This document shows, in pieces, positions 1 through 6,954 of a stretch of 12,822 nucleotides of DNA (its first letter is position 1; every line of letters starts with the position of its first letter). The stretch covers positions 1 to 12,822 of the forward strand of contig DATFFC010000068.1 in assembly GCA_035250505.1 (NCBI GenBank), given 5' to 3'. The position numbers and the translations under genes are program-made. Source of the DNA: DASSBQ01 sp035250505 (GTDB lineage Bacteria; Nitrospirota; Nitrospiria; Nitrospirales; Nitrospiraceae). Below the pieces are notes generated by a model that ran no database searches, was not told the DNA's origin, and was given only the letters and a program-made list of their open reading frames with translations.

Positions 1-1
1 G

Positions 2-1975
2 CTCCTCGGAACGCTGGCGGGCTGCCAGGGCATCCAGAACTTTCTTCCCTTCGCCGGGCAGAGAGGCGCACCGGCTCCGCACATGCGCCGGCCGGTGGTC
101 GAACGGATCCAAGCGACCGTCCAGCCCGATCTATCCCGCCACGTCGGAGACCATGAGGCGGCGGTCCGCAAGGCCATGGCCTCCGCCCGTACCAGATCTG
201 CGCTGCACAAACCCACGCTTCTCGTGCAAGGTCTTTCCAGCCCCTGGGCCGCTGCGGCGACACTCGAGCGCCACAGCCTGCTCGCGGCAGAGATGGCAGA
301 AGGACACACCGAAAGCATCCCCGCCCTGCTCGACATTCTCGAAGCCGGTCTGGATCGGACCGCCGTCTCCTTTTCAGCGGTTCCGTTTCCGACCACCATG
401 GCCGGCGACGAGCTGATCGGATTTTTCACGGACATCCTGAGAGAGACCTATGAAGAGCGTGAGAAGGCATTGCGGCATGTGACTCAAGATGAGCGCCTGT
501 TCCTCCACGGTCACGCCGCATCGATCGTTGATCAATTCATTCCCCATCTGTCGGAACTCAGCGCGACGCAGGAAGTCGCCAAACGAAACGATGTGGAATT
601 CGCCCGCCTCTTAATGGAGCGGATGGACTATTCCAACATGATCGCAGCCGCGCAACACCTGACCCGCCTGGGAAATGAAACCTTTCTGCGTGCCCTCGCA
701 GTCGCGTTCAGCAATCGGGTCCCCATATCCGACTCCATACCCGGCATTACAGGCGACGTATTGTTGGCCCGTCAAACCTCCTATGGCTTCGTCGTTATCG
801 GGGGAAGTGGTCCCAATACCTATAACCTTGATGAGCGGTTCAGCCTCATCATCGATCTCGGCGGCGCCGATACCTACCGGGGCCTCATCGGGGCGAGCAG
901 CAACATCGAGCTGGGCCACAGTATCGTCATTGATCTCGGCGGCAACGATCGCTACGAAACAGCGCCGCTTGGTCTGGCCACCGGCCGCTTGGGGGTCGGC
1001 GTGGTCATGGATCTCGCCGGCCACGATGTCTATTATCTCGCGCCCGGCAGCGGCGGAACCGGCTTCGCCGGGCTCGGCATTCTGTACGACGGCGAGGGAA
1101 ACGATCAGTACATCGGCAGCCGTTTTACACTGGGTGCCGCCGTGGGCGGACTGGGCCTGCTCGTCGATCGGTCCGGGAACGACCAGTACGGGATCGACGG
1201 ATACGGGATCGGATTAGGCGGCTGGCTTGGCGTGGGAGCCGTGATCGACGTGGAGGGAGACGATGCCTATCGCTGCGGGGGGCGTTATCCCAGCAGCTAC
1301 AATGAGATTGAACAGCCGACTGTGCGACCGGGCGATCCCGGCTTTCAATATGATTGCTTCGGCCTCGGCGCCGGAGCCGGAGCACGGGTGATGGGTTCAC
1401 AGGCGGTCCAGGCCGCCTACAATCTTGCCGGCGGCTGGGGGCTCCTATTGGATGTCGCCGGTGACGACCGCTATCAGAGCGATAATTTTTCTCAAGGCAT
1501 GGGATATTTTTTTGCGATAGGAACCAAGCTGGATCTCGACGGGGATGATATCCATCTGGCGGCGCGCTATGGTCACGGCGCCTCCGCGCACTATGGCTTG
1601 GGTCTGTTTCTCGACCGGCATGGGAATGATCGCTATGAATCTTCAGGACCTTTCTACAATGGAGCCGCCGCCTGGGACTCCAGCGTGGCCCTCATGATCG
1701 ACGGCGGTTTGGGACAAGACCTGTATCTCTTGGCCAGGTCGACCGGGCTCGGCATTGCCGACCATGGCGCGTGGGCCGTCTGCATTGACGAAGGCGGAGC
1801 CGATCGCTATCTGGTCACGCAGGGGCAGGGCTGGGCCGGCAATAACAGCCTCGGAAGCTTTCTAGATCTGCTTGGACAGGACATCTACGAAAACCACTTG
1901 GATCCATCCGAATCAGAAAAGGGGAATGCCCGTACACTGTTCCAAGGCGACCGCGGTCTCTTCATCGACAAATAG
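2..1975 (+). CDS. Lipoprotein with 12 D-x-x-G-x-D-x-Y repeats (5' end cut off by the window)
   Basis: The first in-frame ATG is at 83, but the frame stays open to the window edge. Codons from position 2 read LLGTLAGCQG, a perfect lipobox (L-A-G-C, Cys codon at 23-25). The true start therefore lies upstream and the product is a lipoprotein. Gln after the Cys fits outer-membrane sorting by the E. coli Lol rule. Numbering from the ATG at 83, residues 1 to about 230 look mainly helical and match no family I recognise. Residues 257-602 carry twelve units of the form hydrophobic-D-x-x-G-x-D-x-Y, separated by glycine-rich G-x-G stretches, with aspartates mostly 26-27 residues apart. This suggests a beta-solenoid whose Asp/Gly turns could bind calcium; fold and metal are inferences. 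The sequence ends soon after the last unit with a partial echo (GLFIDK). It is followed by a 156-bp gap and lon on the same strand. Function unknown; a surface structural or binding role is plausible. Confidence 0.85.
   Translation, partial: LLGTLAGCQGIQNFLPFAGQRGAPAPHMRRPVVERIQATVQPDLSRHVGDHEAAVRKAMASARTRSALHKPTLLVQGLSSPWAAAATLERHSLLAAEMAEGHTESIPALLDILEAGLDRTAVSFSAVPFPTTMAGDELIGFFTDILRETYEEREKALRHVTQDERLFLHGHAASIVDQFIPHLSELSATQEVAKRNDVEFARLLMERMDYSNMIAAAQHLTRLGNETFLRALAVAFSNRVPISDSIPGITGDVLLARQTSYGFVVIGGSGPNTYNLDERFSLIIDLGGADTYRGLIGASSNIELGHSIVIDLGGNDRYETAPLGLATGRLGVGVVMDLAGHDVYYLAPGSGGTGFAGLGILYDGEGNDQYIGSRFTLGAAVGGLGLLVDRSGNDQYGIDGYGIGLGGWLGVGAVIDVEGDDAYRCGGRYPSSYNEIEQPTVRPGDPGFQYDCFGLGAGAGARVMGSQAVQAAYNLAGGWGLLLDVAGDDRYQSDNFSQGMGYFFAIGTKLDLDGDDIHLAARYGHGASAHYGLGLFLDRHGNDRYESSGPFYNGAAAWDSSVALMIDGGLGQDLYLLARSTGLGIADHGAWAVCIDEGGADRYLVTQGQGWAGNNSLGSFLDLLGQDIYENHLDPSESEKGNARTLFQGDRGLFIDK
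851..1888 (+). repeat. Twelve 26-27-residue protein repeats inside the lipoprotein gene
   Basis: The first Asp of each unit falls at residues 258, 284, 310, 336, 362, 389, 457, 484, 511, 540, 569 and 595, counted from the ATG at 83. The first four steps are exactly 26 residues and most others 26-29. One step of 68 residues (389 to 457) holds an insertion of about 40 residues with two Cys (398, 425). Typical units are IDLGGADTY, IDLGGNDRY, VDRSGNDQY and LDVAGDDRY. The eighth unit replaces the Tyr with His, and the tenth has one extra residue. The DNA is not a tandem repeat at nucleotide level: codons differ, so the repeats are old and kept by selection on the protein. Confidence 0.88.
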
Positions 1976-2002
1976 CCCTCCCCGCCTGATTCACCGAGAC
2001 GG

Positions 2003-2030
2003 TTGACTCCACTTCTGCGGTGGCTATCTC
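2003..2030 (+). promoter_or_regulatory. Possible sigma-70-type promoter for lon
   Basis: TTGACT (2003-2008) and TATCTC (2025-2030) are separated by 16 bp, about 100 bp upstream of the lon ATG. The -35 box matches five of six consensus bases; the -10 box is weaker. No heat-shock sigma-32 box was recognised in the gap. This is a prediction from pattern only. Confidence 0.35.
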
Positions 2031-2071
2031 TTTGTAATAGTGCAAACAAACCGATTGTGTCCGAGGGGCGC

Positions 2072-2097
2072 CTCTTTTTGGGGCTCGATAAAAAGAG
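2072..2097. promoter_or_regulatory. Perfect 8-bp inverted repeat in the lon leader
   Basis: CTCTTTTT (2072-2079) and AAAAAGAG (2090-2097) are exact reverse complements around a 10-base loop. The element ends 34 bp before the lon ATG and lies downstream of the predicted promoter, so it would sit in the 5' leader. It could be a repressor operator or an RNA hairpin. It is not the CIRCE element (TTAGCACTC-N9-GAGTGCTAA) and not a HAIR (HspR) box. Confidence 0.45.
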
Positions 2098-2131
2098 ATG
2101 ACTCACCTCGCAACGAATCGCGGAGGTACCG

Positions 2132-4537
2132 ATGACAGACACGAACTTGATCCTGAATCTCCCTGTGTTGCCGGTCAAACGTACCGTATTGTTTCCAGGC
2201 GTGCTGATGCCGCTGACCGTGGGGCGGGACCGTTCCGTGGCGGCGGTGGAGGCAGCCTTGAAGACTGAAGATAAAACGATCCTGGTCGTTGCCCAACGGG
2301 ATCCTCATACCGAAGAGCCGGGTCTGGACGATCTGCACACCATCGGTACGAAGGCGGTCATCAAGCAGACCGCCCGAGGCGCCGAGGGGCAACTCAACGT
2401 CCTGATCCAGGGATTGGAACGATTTGTCCTGTTGAAGCTGGAGCAGAACACGCCCTATTTGGTCGCGCGCGCCCGGCATCTTCCCGCGCCGTCGGACAGC
2501 GGCACCGAGGTGGAGGCGTTGCATCGGGCGATTCTCGACGTCGTGAGCGAGCTTCCCAAGCTCATCCAGACACCGGGCATCCACGAAGCGATGGTGGCGC
2601 TCGGAGCGGAAAACGATCCCGTCACGTTGGCCTATCGGATCGCGTCGTTGCTGAACCTGACGCTCGAGGGTGAACAACAGTTGCTCGAAGCCTCGTCGCG
2701 GGTGGATCTATTGCGGCGCCTCTATGCGGCCCTGTCCCGCGAAGTTCAGATCCTGCAACTGCGGGACAAGATCGCCAGCGACGCGCGGGAGAAGATCGGA
2801 AAGAATCAACGCGAATACATCCTGCGCGAGCAATTGAAAGCGATTCAGGAGGAACTCGGGGAATCTAACGGTGAGGAAAGCGAGATCGAGTCGCTCAAGA
2901 AGAAGATCGCCGAGGCGAAGCTTCCCGATCACGTTCGGAAAGAGGCGGAACGGGAGCTCGGACGTCTGGCGAAGCTCTCGCCCAGCGCACCGGACCACCA
3001 AGTCATCCGCAGCTATCTCGATCTCGTGCTCGAGCTGCCGTGGAACGAAACGTCCACCGACAGCCTCCATTTGTCGCGGGTTCGTGAGGTCCTGGACGAG
3101 GATCACTATGGCATCAAGGAGGTCAAGGAACGGATCATCGAGCATCTCGCGGTTCTCAAACTGAACCCGGAAGCCAAAGCGCCGATCCTCTGCTTGGTCG
3201 GACCTCCCGGCGTCGGGAAGACCAGCCTGGGCCAGTCGATTGCCCGGGCGATGGGCCGGACCTTTGAGCGATTCAGCCTGGGCGGTCTCCACGATGAGGC
3301 CGAGCTCCGCGGCCATCGACGGACGTATGTGGGTGCGATGCCCGGCCGTATCATTCAGGCCATCCGGCGGGCCGGCGTGAGCAATCCGGTGTTGATGCTC
3401 GACGAGGTCGATAAGCTCGGGCGTGATTTTCGCGGCGACCCGGCTGCGGCGCTGCTCGAGATTTTGGACCCGGCACAGAACCATACGTTCCGTGATCACT
3501 ATCTCGATCTTCCCTTCGACCTGTCGAAGGTCTTTTTCATCACGACGGCCAATACGCTGGATACGATCACCCAGCCGTTGCTGGACCGAATGGAAATCAT
3601 CCGGCTGAACGGCTACAGCGAGAAAGAGAAGCGGGAAATTGCTGTGCGCTATCTCTGGCCGAGACGGCTCAAGGAAGCGGGCATCAAGAGCGAACAGGTC
3701 GATTTGCCTCATGCGGTCATCGACCATATTATCAGCCGGTATACCCGCGAGGCCGGAGTCCGACAACTTGAACAGATGCTCGGCCGATTGACCAGAAAGA
3801 TCGCCATTCAGTTCGCCGACTTGCCGGCCGATGCGGCGCCGCAGACGGTCAGCATCCAGCGCGGCGAGTTGGACGAGTGGCTGGGACAGGAGCGGTTCAT
3901 GCCGGAAGAGGCCAGAAAACAATTGCCGCCAGGCGTGGCGACGGGGTTGGCGTGGACCCCTGTCGGAGGGGATGTGCTCTATATCGAAACGACCCTCTTG
4001 CCCGGCAGCCATGATCTGACCCTGACGGGGCAACTCGGTGACGTCATGCAGGAATCCGCCCGGGCTGCGCGGAGCTATCTCTGGAGCCATGCGGAGGCGA
4101 TGGGGCTGGATATCTCACGCTTCAAGAGAAACGGCGTGCACATCCATATTCCATCCGGCGCGATTCCGAAGGACGGGCCTTCCGCCGGTATTACGATGGC
4201 AACCGCGCTGGCATCGATCTATGTCGGCAAACCGGTACGGATCGATACGGCCATGACGGGGGAGATCAGTCTGAGCGGGCTGGTCTTGCCGATCGGCGGG
4301 CTGAAGGAGAAGGTACTGGCCGCTCACCGGGCCGGCTTGAAGCGAATCGTTCTCCCGAAGGCCAATGAGAAGGATCTCAAGGACATTCCCGAGGAGGTTC
4401 GGCAGGATCTCCGGTTTATCCTCGTGCAGACCATCGATGAGGTGCTGCACGCGGCCTTCGAGCAGACCGCCGACGGTCTCCCTGAACAGGGAGACAAGGA
4501 CACGGCTGCAGCATCGCACACCACCGCCGCGATCTGA
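2132..4537 (+). CDS. lon: ATP-dependent protease Lon (endopeptidase La)
   Basis: Lon is a cytoplasmic homohexameric AAA+ serine protease that degrades misfolded and selected regulatory proteins. The 801-residue length is normal for bacterial LonA. Visible parts, in order: N-terminal substrate-binding (LAN) domain about 7-200; charged coiled-coil region about 205-265; AAA+ module with Walker A GPPGVGKT (357-364), Walker B LMLDEVDK (421-428), sensor-1 Asn474 in TTAN and the sensor-2 segment GVRQLE (542-547); C-terminal protease domain with catalytic Ser684 in PKDGPSAG and Lys727 in GGLKEK, 43 residues apart as in E. coli Lon. All key residues are present, so the enzyme should be active. The start is well set by GGAGG at 2122-2126, five bases before the ATG. 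The last 25 or so residues (rich in Ala, Thr, Glu, Asp) are a disordered-looking tail. The gene probably has its own promoter and carries an inverted repeat in its leader and a strong hairpin at its stop codon. Many bacteria carry more than one lon gene, so this may not be the only copy. Confidence 0.98.
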   Translation: MTDTNLILNLPVLPVKRTVLFPGVLMPLTVGRDRSVAAVEAALKTEDKTILVVAQRDPHTEEPGLDDLHTIGTKAVIKQTARGAEGQLNVLIQGLERFVLLKLEQNTPYLVARARHLPAPSDSGTEVEALHRAILDVVSELPKLIQTPGIHEAMVALGAENDPVTLAYRIASLLNLTLEGEQQLLEASSRVDLLRRLYAALSREVQILQLRDKIASDAREKIGKNQREYILREQLKAIQEELGESNGEESEIESLKKKIAEAKLPDHVRKEAERELGRLAKLSPSAPDHQVIRSYLDLVLELPWNETSTDSLHLSRVREVLDEDHYGIKEVKERIIEHLAVLKLNPEAKAPILCLVGPPGVGKTSLGQSIARAMGRTFERFSLGGLHDEAELRGHRRTYVGAMPGRIIQAIRRAGVSNPVLMLDEVDKLGRDFRGDPAAALLEILDPAQNHTFRDHYLDLPFDLSKVFFITTANTLDTITQPLLDRMEIIRLNGYSEKEKREIAVRYLWPRRLKEAGIKSEQVDLPHAVIDHIISRYTREAGVRQLEQMLGRLTRKIAIQFADLPADAAPQTVSIQRGELDEWLGQERFMPEEARKQLPPGVATGLAWTPVGGDVLYIETTLLPGSHDLTLTGQLGDVMQESARAARSYLWSHAEAMGLDISRFKRNGVHIHIPSGAIPKDGPSAGITMATALASIYVGKPVRIDTAMTGEISLSGLVLPIGGLKEKVLAAHRAGLKRIVLPKANEKDLKDIPEEVRQDLRFILVQTIDEVLHAAFEQTADGLPEQGDKDTAAASHTTAAI

Positions 4538-4559
4538 ATGATCGCGGCGGGAACGCCGC
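4524..4559 (+). terminator. Overlapping alternative hairpins at the lon stop codon (terminator-like, no U-tract)
   Basis: CCGCCGCGATC (4524-4534) and GATCGCGGCGG (4540-4550) form a perfect 11-bp stem, with a five-base loop containing part of the TGA stop. The right arm can instead pair with what follows: GCGGCG (4544-4549) and CGCCGC (4554-4559) enclose a GGAA (GNRA-type) tetraloop. The two folds exclude each other. No T-run follows, so this is not a classical intrinsic terminator. It may block exonucleases or assist termination, and should separate lon from msrB. Confidence 0.5.
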
Positions 4560-4679
4560 GGTGACCGGCCGATGTCCCGCTCTGTCTACGGCCGTAAGCC
4601 GGTGCCTCTTTCATCGACAAATGTGTTACAGTCTATTTCTGGCTGGACGACGATCTTGTGATTGAGGATGGAGGCAGCG

Positions 4680-5099
4680 ATGGCGCCGAAAATCGACATC
4701 GGACCGATCGTGAAAGTGGTCAAGAAAGATGAGGAGTGGCGAAAGGTCCTCACCGCCGAGCAATATCAGATCCTTCGCCACGAGGGCACAGAGCCGGCCT
4801 TCTATAATGCGCTGCACGACAACAAGGCCCCCGGCCTTTACCATTGCGCCGGGTGCGATTTGCCGCTCTTCTCGTCGGAGCACAAATTCGACAGCGGCAC
4901 CGGCTGGCCGAGTTTCTGGCAGCCTCTGGCGCCTCAGGTGGTCGGAACCAAGATCGATTTTAAATTGATCCTGCCGCGCACCGAGGTCCATTGTGCGCGA
5001 TGTGATGGACATCAGGGGCATGTCTTCAAGGACGGGCCGCCCCCGACCGGCCTGCGTTACTGTATCAACTCGGCTGCTCTGAAATTCGTCCCCGCCTAA
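4680..5099 (+). CDS. msrB: Peptide-methionine (R)-S-oxide reductase MsrB
   Basis: MsrB reduces the R-isomer of methionine sulfoxide in proteins back to methionine, usually with thioredoxin as the electron source. The 139-residue product is a full single-domain MsrB. It has the zinc site as two CxxC pairs (C56/C59 in CAGC and C105/C108 in CARC), the substrate-pocket segment SGTGWPSF (72-79), the HQGHVF segment (111-116) and the catalytic Cys128 in RYCINSA. Position 74 is Thr where many MsrBs have the recycling Cys (SGCGWPSF), and no spare Cys is left, so the sulfenic acid is probably reduced directly. The ATG at 4680 is preferred over the upstream TTG (4662) or ATG (4668) because GGAGG at 4670-4674 sits five bases before it. 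There is no signal peptide, so it acts in the cytoplasm. Sharing the neighbourhood with lon fits a general protein-repair role, but the gap and hairpin argue against one operon. Confidence 0.96.
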   Translation: MAPKIDIGPIVKVVKKDEEWRKVLTAEQYQILRHEGTEPAFYNALHDNKAPGLYHCAGCDLPLFSSEHKFDSGTGWPSFWQPLAPQVVGTKIDFKLILPRTEVHCARCDGHQGHVFKDGPPPTGLRYCINSAALKFVPA

Positions 5100-5152
5100 C
5101 TCGGCCTGGTCAACGCCATGTCTCGGCCGTGAGCTTGCCTTGCCCTGTGCAT

Positions 5153-5180
5153 TTGACTTAATCTGCGTGACATGTAGCGT
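5153..5180 (+). promoter_or_regulatory. Possible sigma-70-type promoter for the 5212 lipoprotein
   Basis: TTGACT (5153-5158) and TAGCGT (5175-5180) are 16 bp apart. Transcription would begin near 5187, leaving about 25 bases before the ATG at 5212. This supports 5212 rather than an upstream TTG as the start. The -10 box is a weak match. Confidence 0.4.
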
Positions 5181-5211
5181 TCTCGCCCGGTCGTCTTCGG
5201 ATTCATCATTC

Positions 5212-6372
5212 ATGCATCGTTTTTGTTCATTGTCCCCGTTGCTTTCTTTGGTGGTCGCTCTGCTCGGGTGCACGGCGCAAACCGAGGTAGTGTCGCAGCA
5301 TGTGAATGCCTGCCTCCTGCTCACCGAGGCAGAGGTCGCGATCGCGGTCGGGGCCCCTGTGTCCGCGCCGGAGAAGCGCAGCGATACGCAATGCCTCTAC
5401 CATGCCAAAGGAAAAGGCAATGAAACGGTCGCGATCGAGATCGATCAAGAGCCCGGGGAAGAGAAGCGGCAGCAGTTCAACAAGGAGCGAAAGAAGCATG
5501 AACGGACTCAGGTCCCCGGCTTAGGCGATGCCGCCTTTACCTCTCCATCCCCGCCCCGGGGAATCCATCTGAGCTTCATGAAAGACAACGCCTTAGTGAC
5601 CTTGACGATCAGTTCATCGCAGCATGGACGACCGGCTGAAGCGGTGGTGAACCTAGGGAAATCCGCGGCCGCTCGGCTCGCCGCACAATTGTCACCCAAC
5701 GTCGAGGCGGCCCCCATAAGTCTTCCCCCTCTTCTGTCTTCTGCCTCCTGGGCCGGAGATTGGTACGGATGTCCGACTGTGGGGCGGCTCACCGCCAAAG
5801 GCCGGCTCACGCTCACCTCGTCGGGTGGTTGGTCAATGATGGCGGGAGCGGTCACGCCGGGTATGCTGCTGGCGGATAAGGGACGCTGGCAGGTGGAGTC
5901 GTTTCAGGACATTCTCCACGGCACCTATCAGGTCCTCGGAAAAGAAGCGTTCATGACAACGGGCATTCTCAGCATGAAATGGGAGAAGATTGCGAAAGGC
6001 CAAGCTCCGTCCCGATTCGATCGAGCCTTGTACAAATCCTTGACCGGAGTTCCGCATAGATTACAGATCAAACGGCTCCCGGCGGTGGAGCCGGCCCTGC
6101 TTGGTGTGTGGGAAGCCTCTGCCAAGTATGTGGATCACGAAGAGGAATTTGTCTGGTCGATCACGGCGAACAATGTGTCGCAATTTTATAGGGCGATGTT
6201 ATGGAGCGGCGACATGGAGCGAGACGGAGACGGCTATCGGCTCATCGCCATGCCGGCCAAAACCGTCCCTTTCCACATCAAGCTGATCAATCAAGACATA
6301 CTCGAGCTGTCCGACAGCGAGGGGGCCGCGTCTTCATGGGGTCGCAAGGACAACCTGCTCGCGCGCTGTTGA
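5212..6372 (+). CDS. Lipoprotein of unknown function, two-part secreted protein
   Basis: The 386-residue product starts with a lipoprotein signal: MHRF, a hydrophobic stretch and the lipobox LLGC with Cys20, then Thr at +2, which favours the outer membrane. The frame extends upstream to a TTG at 5140, but that extension is not signal-like and would bury the lipobox, so ATG 5212 is chosen although no clear ribosome site precedes it. Residues 31-160 begin ACLLLTEAEVAIAVGAPV and contain CLYH near 61. This resembles the general layout of DUF3558-type secreted proteins (Cys near the start, LT-x-x-EV, second Cys before a beta-strand); C34 and C61 could form a disulfide. The rest holds two beta-rich segments, each opening with a Gly/Trp motif (GDWYGC at 182-187, LLGVWEA at 296-302), perhaps lipocalin-like. 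No catalytic motif is visible and no function can be assigned. It ends 50 bp before another exported protein gene. Confidence 0.85.
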   Translation: MHRFCSLSPLLSLVVALLGCTAQTEVVSQHVNACLLLTEAEVAIAVGAPVSAPEKRSDTQCLYHAKGKGNETVAIEIDQEPGEEKRQQFNKERKKHERTQVPGLGDAAFTSPSPPRGIHLSFMKDNALVTLTISSSQHGRPAEAVVNLGKSAAARLAAQLSPNVEAAPISLPPLLSSASWAGDWYGCPTVGRLTAKGRLTLTSSGGWSMMAGAVTPGMLLADKGRWQVESFQDILHGTYQVLGKEAFMTTGILSMKWEKIAKGQAPSRFDRALYKSLTGVPHRLQIKRLPAVEPALLGVWEASAKYVDHEEEFVWSITANNVSQFYRAMLWSGDMERDGDGYRLIAMPAKTVPFHIKLINQDILELSDSEGAASSWGRKDNLLARC

Positions 6373-6386
6373 CCCCTTGACGGACC

Positions 6387-6415
6387 TTGATCCTGGTTGG
6401 TTCTCGGCGTACACT
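6387..6415 (+). promoter_or_regulatory. Possible promoter giving a leaderless mRNA for the 6423 gene
   Basis: TTGATC (6387-6392) and TACACT (6410-6415) are spaced 17 bp. The expected transcription start is at about 6422, essentially at the ATG (6423). This agrees with the absence of a ribosome-binding site before that gene. Confidence 0.4.
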
Positions 6416-6422
6416 GACTTCC

Positions 6423-6824
6423 ATGAAAGCACTCCTCACGGGTCTCATTCTCATGCTTCTTGCCGTTCCTGTCCGGGCCGGAGAGACGCGCCTGAGTTCG
6501 GATGACGACACATTGAATTTTGACCTGCCGTTTGAGCAAGCGATCAACAAACAGGTTCTTCGGTCGTTGCTCAATCAGGCGATCGATGCAGTGGAGGACC
6601 ATCTCGAACTGAATGGGAAATTGCGAAACGGGGACCAGGCCGGTGATCGTGAAGGGCGGTTTGAGCTTCGCCTCTATCCACGGGGCAAGTCCCGTTCGGA
6701 TGAACACGTCGGCGCAGAAGGATCCTTCCGGTTCTCTCCCGAGGCAGGCAACCATGAATTGAGTCTTCGCTTCAAATCGTCCAAGCCTTCTTCCCGCGCG
6801 CCAGATCCCGCCGACTTTCTGTAA
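6423..6824 (+). CDS. Small secreted protein of unknown function
   Basis: The product is 133 residues. Residues 1-19 form a clear Sec signal peptide (MK, then a Leu-rich core, then VRA with likely cleavage after Ala19). The mature protein has no Cys, so it is soluble or peripheral in the periplasm rather than a lipoprotein. It begins acidic (SSDDD), has a probable helix about 33-60 (AINKQVLRSLLNQAIDAVEDHLEL), then alternating strand-like segments (GRFELRLYP, GSFRFSP, HELSLRF), and ends in a Ser/Pro-rich tail. I recognise no family. The ATG at 6423 is chosen over a TTG at 6387, which would put charged residues before the signal peptide. It follows the 5212 lipoprotein closely but seems to have its own promoter. 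The 130-bp gap to the convergent response-regulator gene shows no clear terminator. Confidence 0.8.
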   Translation: MKALLTGLILMLLAVPVRAGETRLSSDDDTLNFDLPFEQAINKQVLRSLLNQAIDAVEDHLELNGKLRNGDQAGDREGRFELRLYPRGKSRSDEHVGAEGSFRFSPEAGNHELSLRFKSSKPSSRAPDPADFL

Positions 6825-6954
6825 TTCTATTTCATGATATGAGGCGCATCGAGCAGGCCCTGTCGCTCCTGTGCGTGCGCGTCTAGTTGCCGTAGAGAGC
6901 TGGGGGTCTTGACTGACGAACGCGTGATTCCGCGATCGCTGCTTTCGCGCTACG

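Noticed and set aside
83..1975. Classing the repeat lipoprotein as an RTX (hemolysin-type) protein
   Set aside because: RTX repeats are nine residues (GGxGxDxUx) in continuous series. Here the Gly/Asp turn occurs once every 26-27 residues and ends in Tyr, so the name would mislead.
2072..2097. CIRCE (HrcA) or HAIR (HspR) heat-shock operator before lon
   Set aside because: Neither half-site sequence matches; only the palindromic nature is shared.
2708..4090. A 460-codon open frame on the strand opposite lon
   Set aside because: It lies wholly inside a fully supported lon gene, has no recognisable domain, and is explained by GC-rich codon structure.
1957..4620. Repeated sequence TTCATCGACAAAT near 1960 and near 4611 as a possible recombination or att site
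   Set aside because: A 13-base match is expected about once by chance in a window this size, and one copy is simply the coding end of the lipoprotein gene.
5140..5211. Upstream TTG start for the second lipoprotein
   Set aside because: It would place 24 non-signal residues before a good lipoprotein signal, and the predicted promoter lies inside that stretch.
6825..6954. Bidirectional terminator between the convergent genes
   Set aside because: Only short, imperfect GC pairings (including a GCGATCGC palindrome) are present, with no stem plus T-run on either strand.
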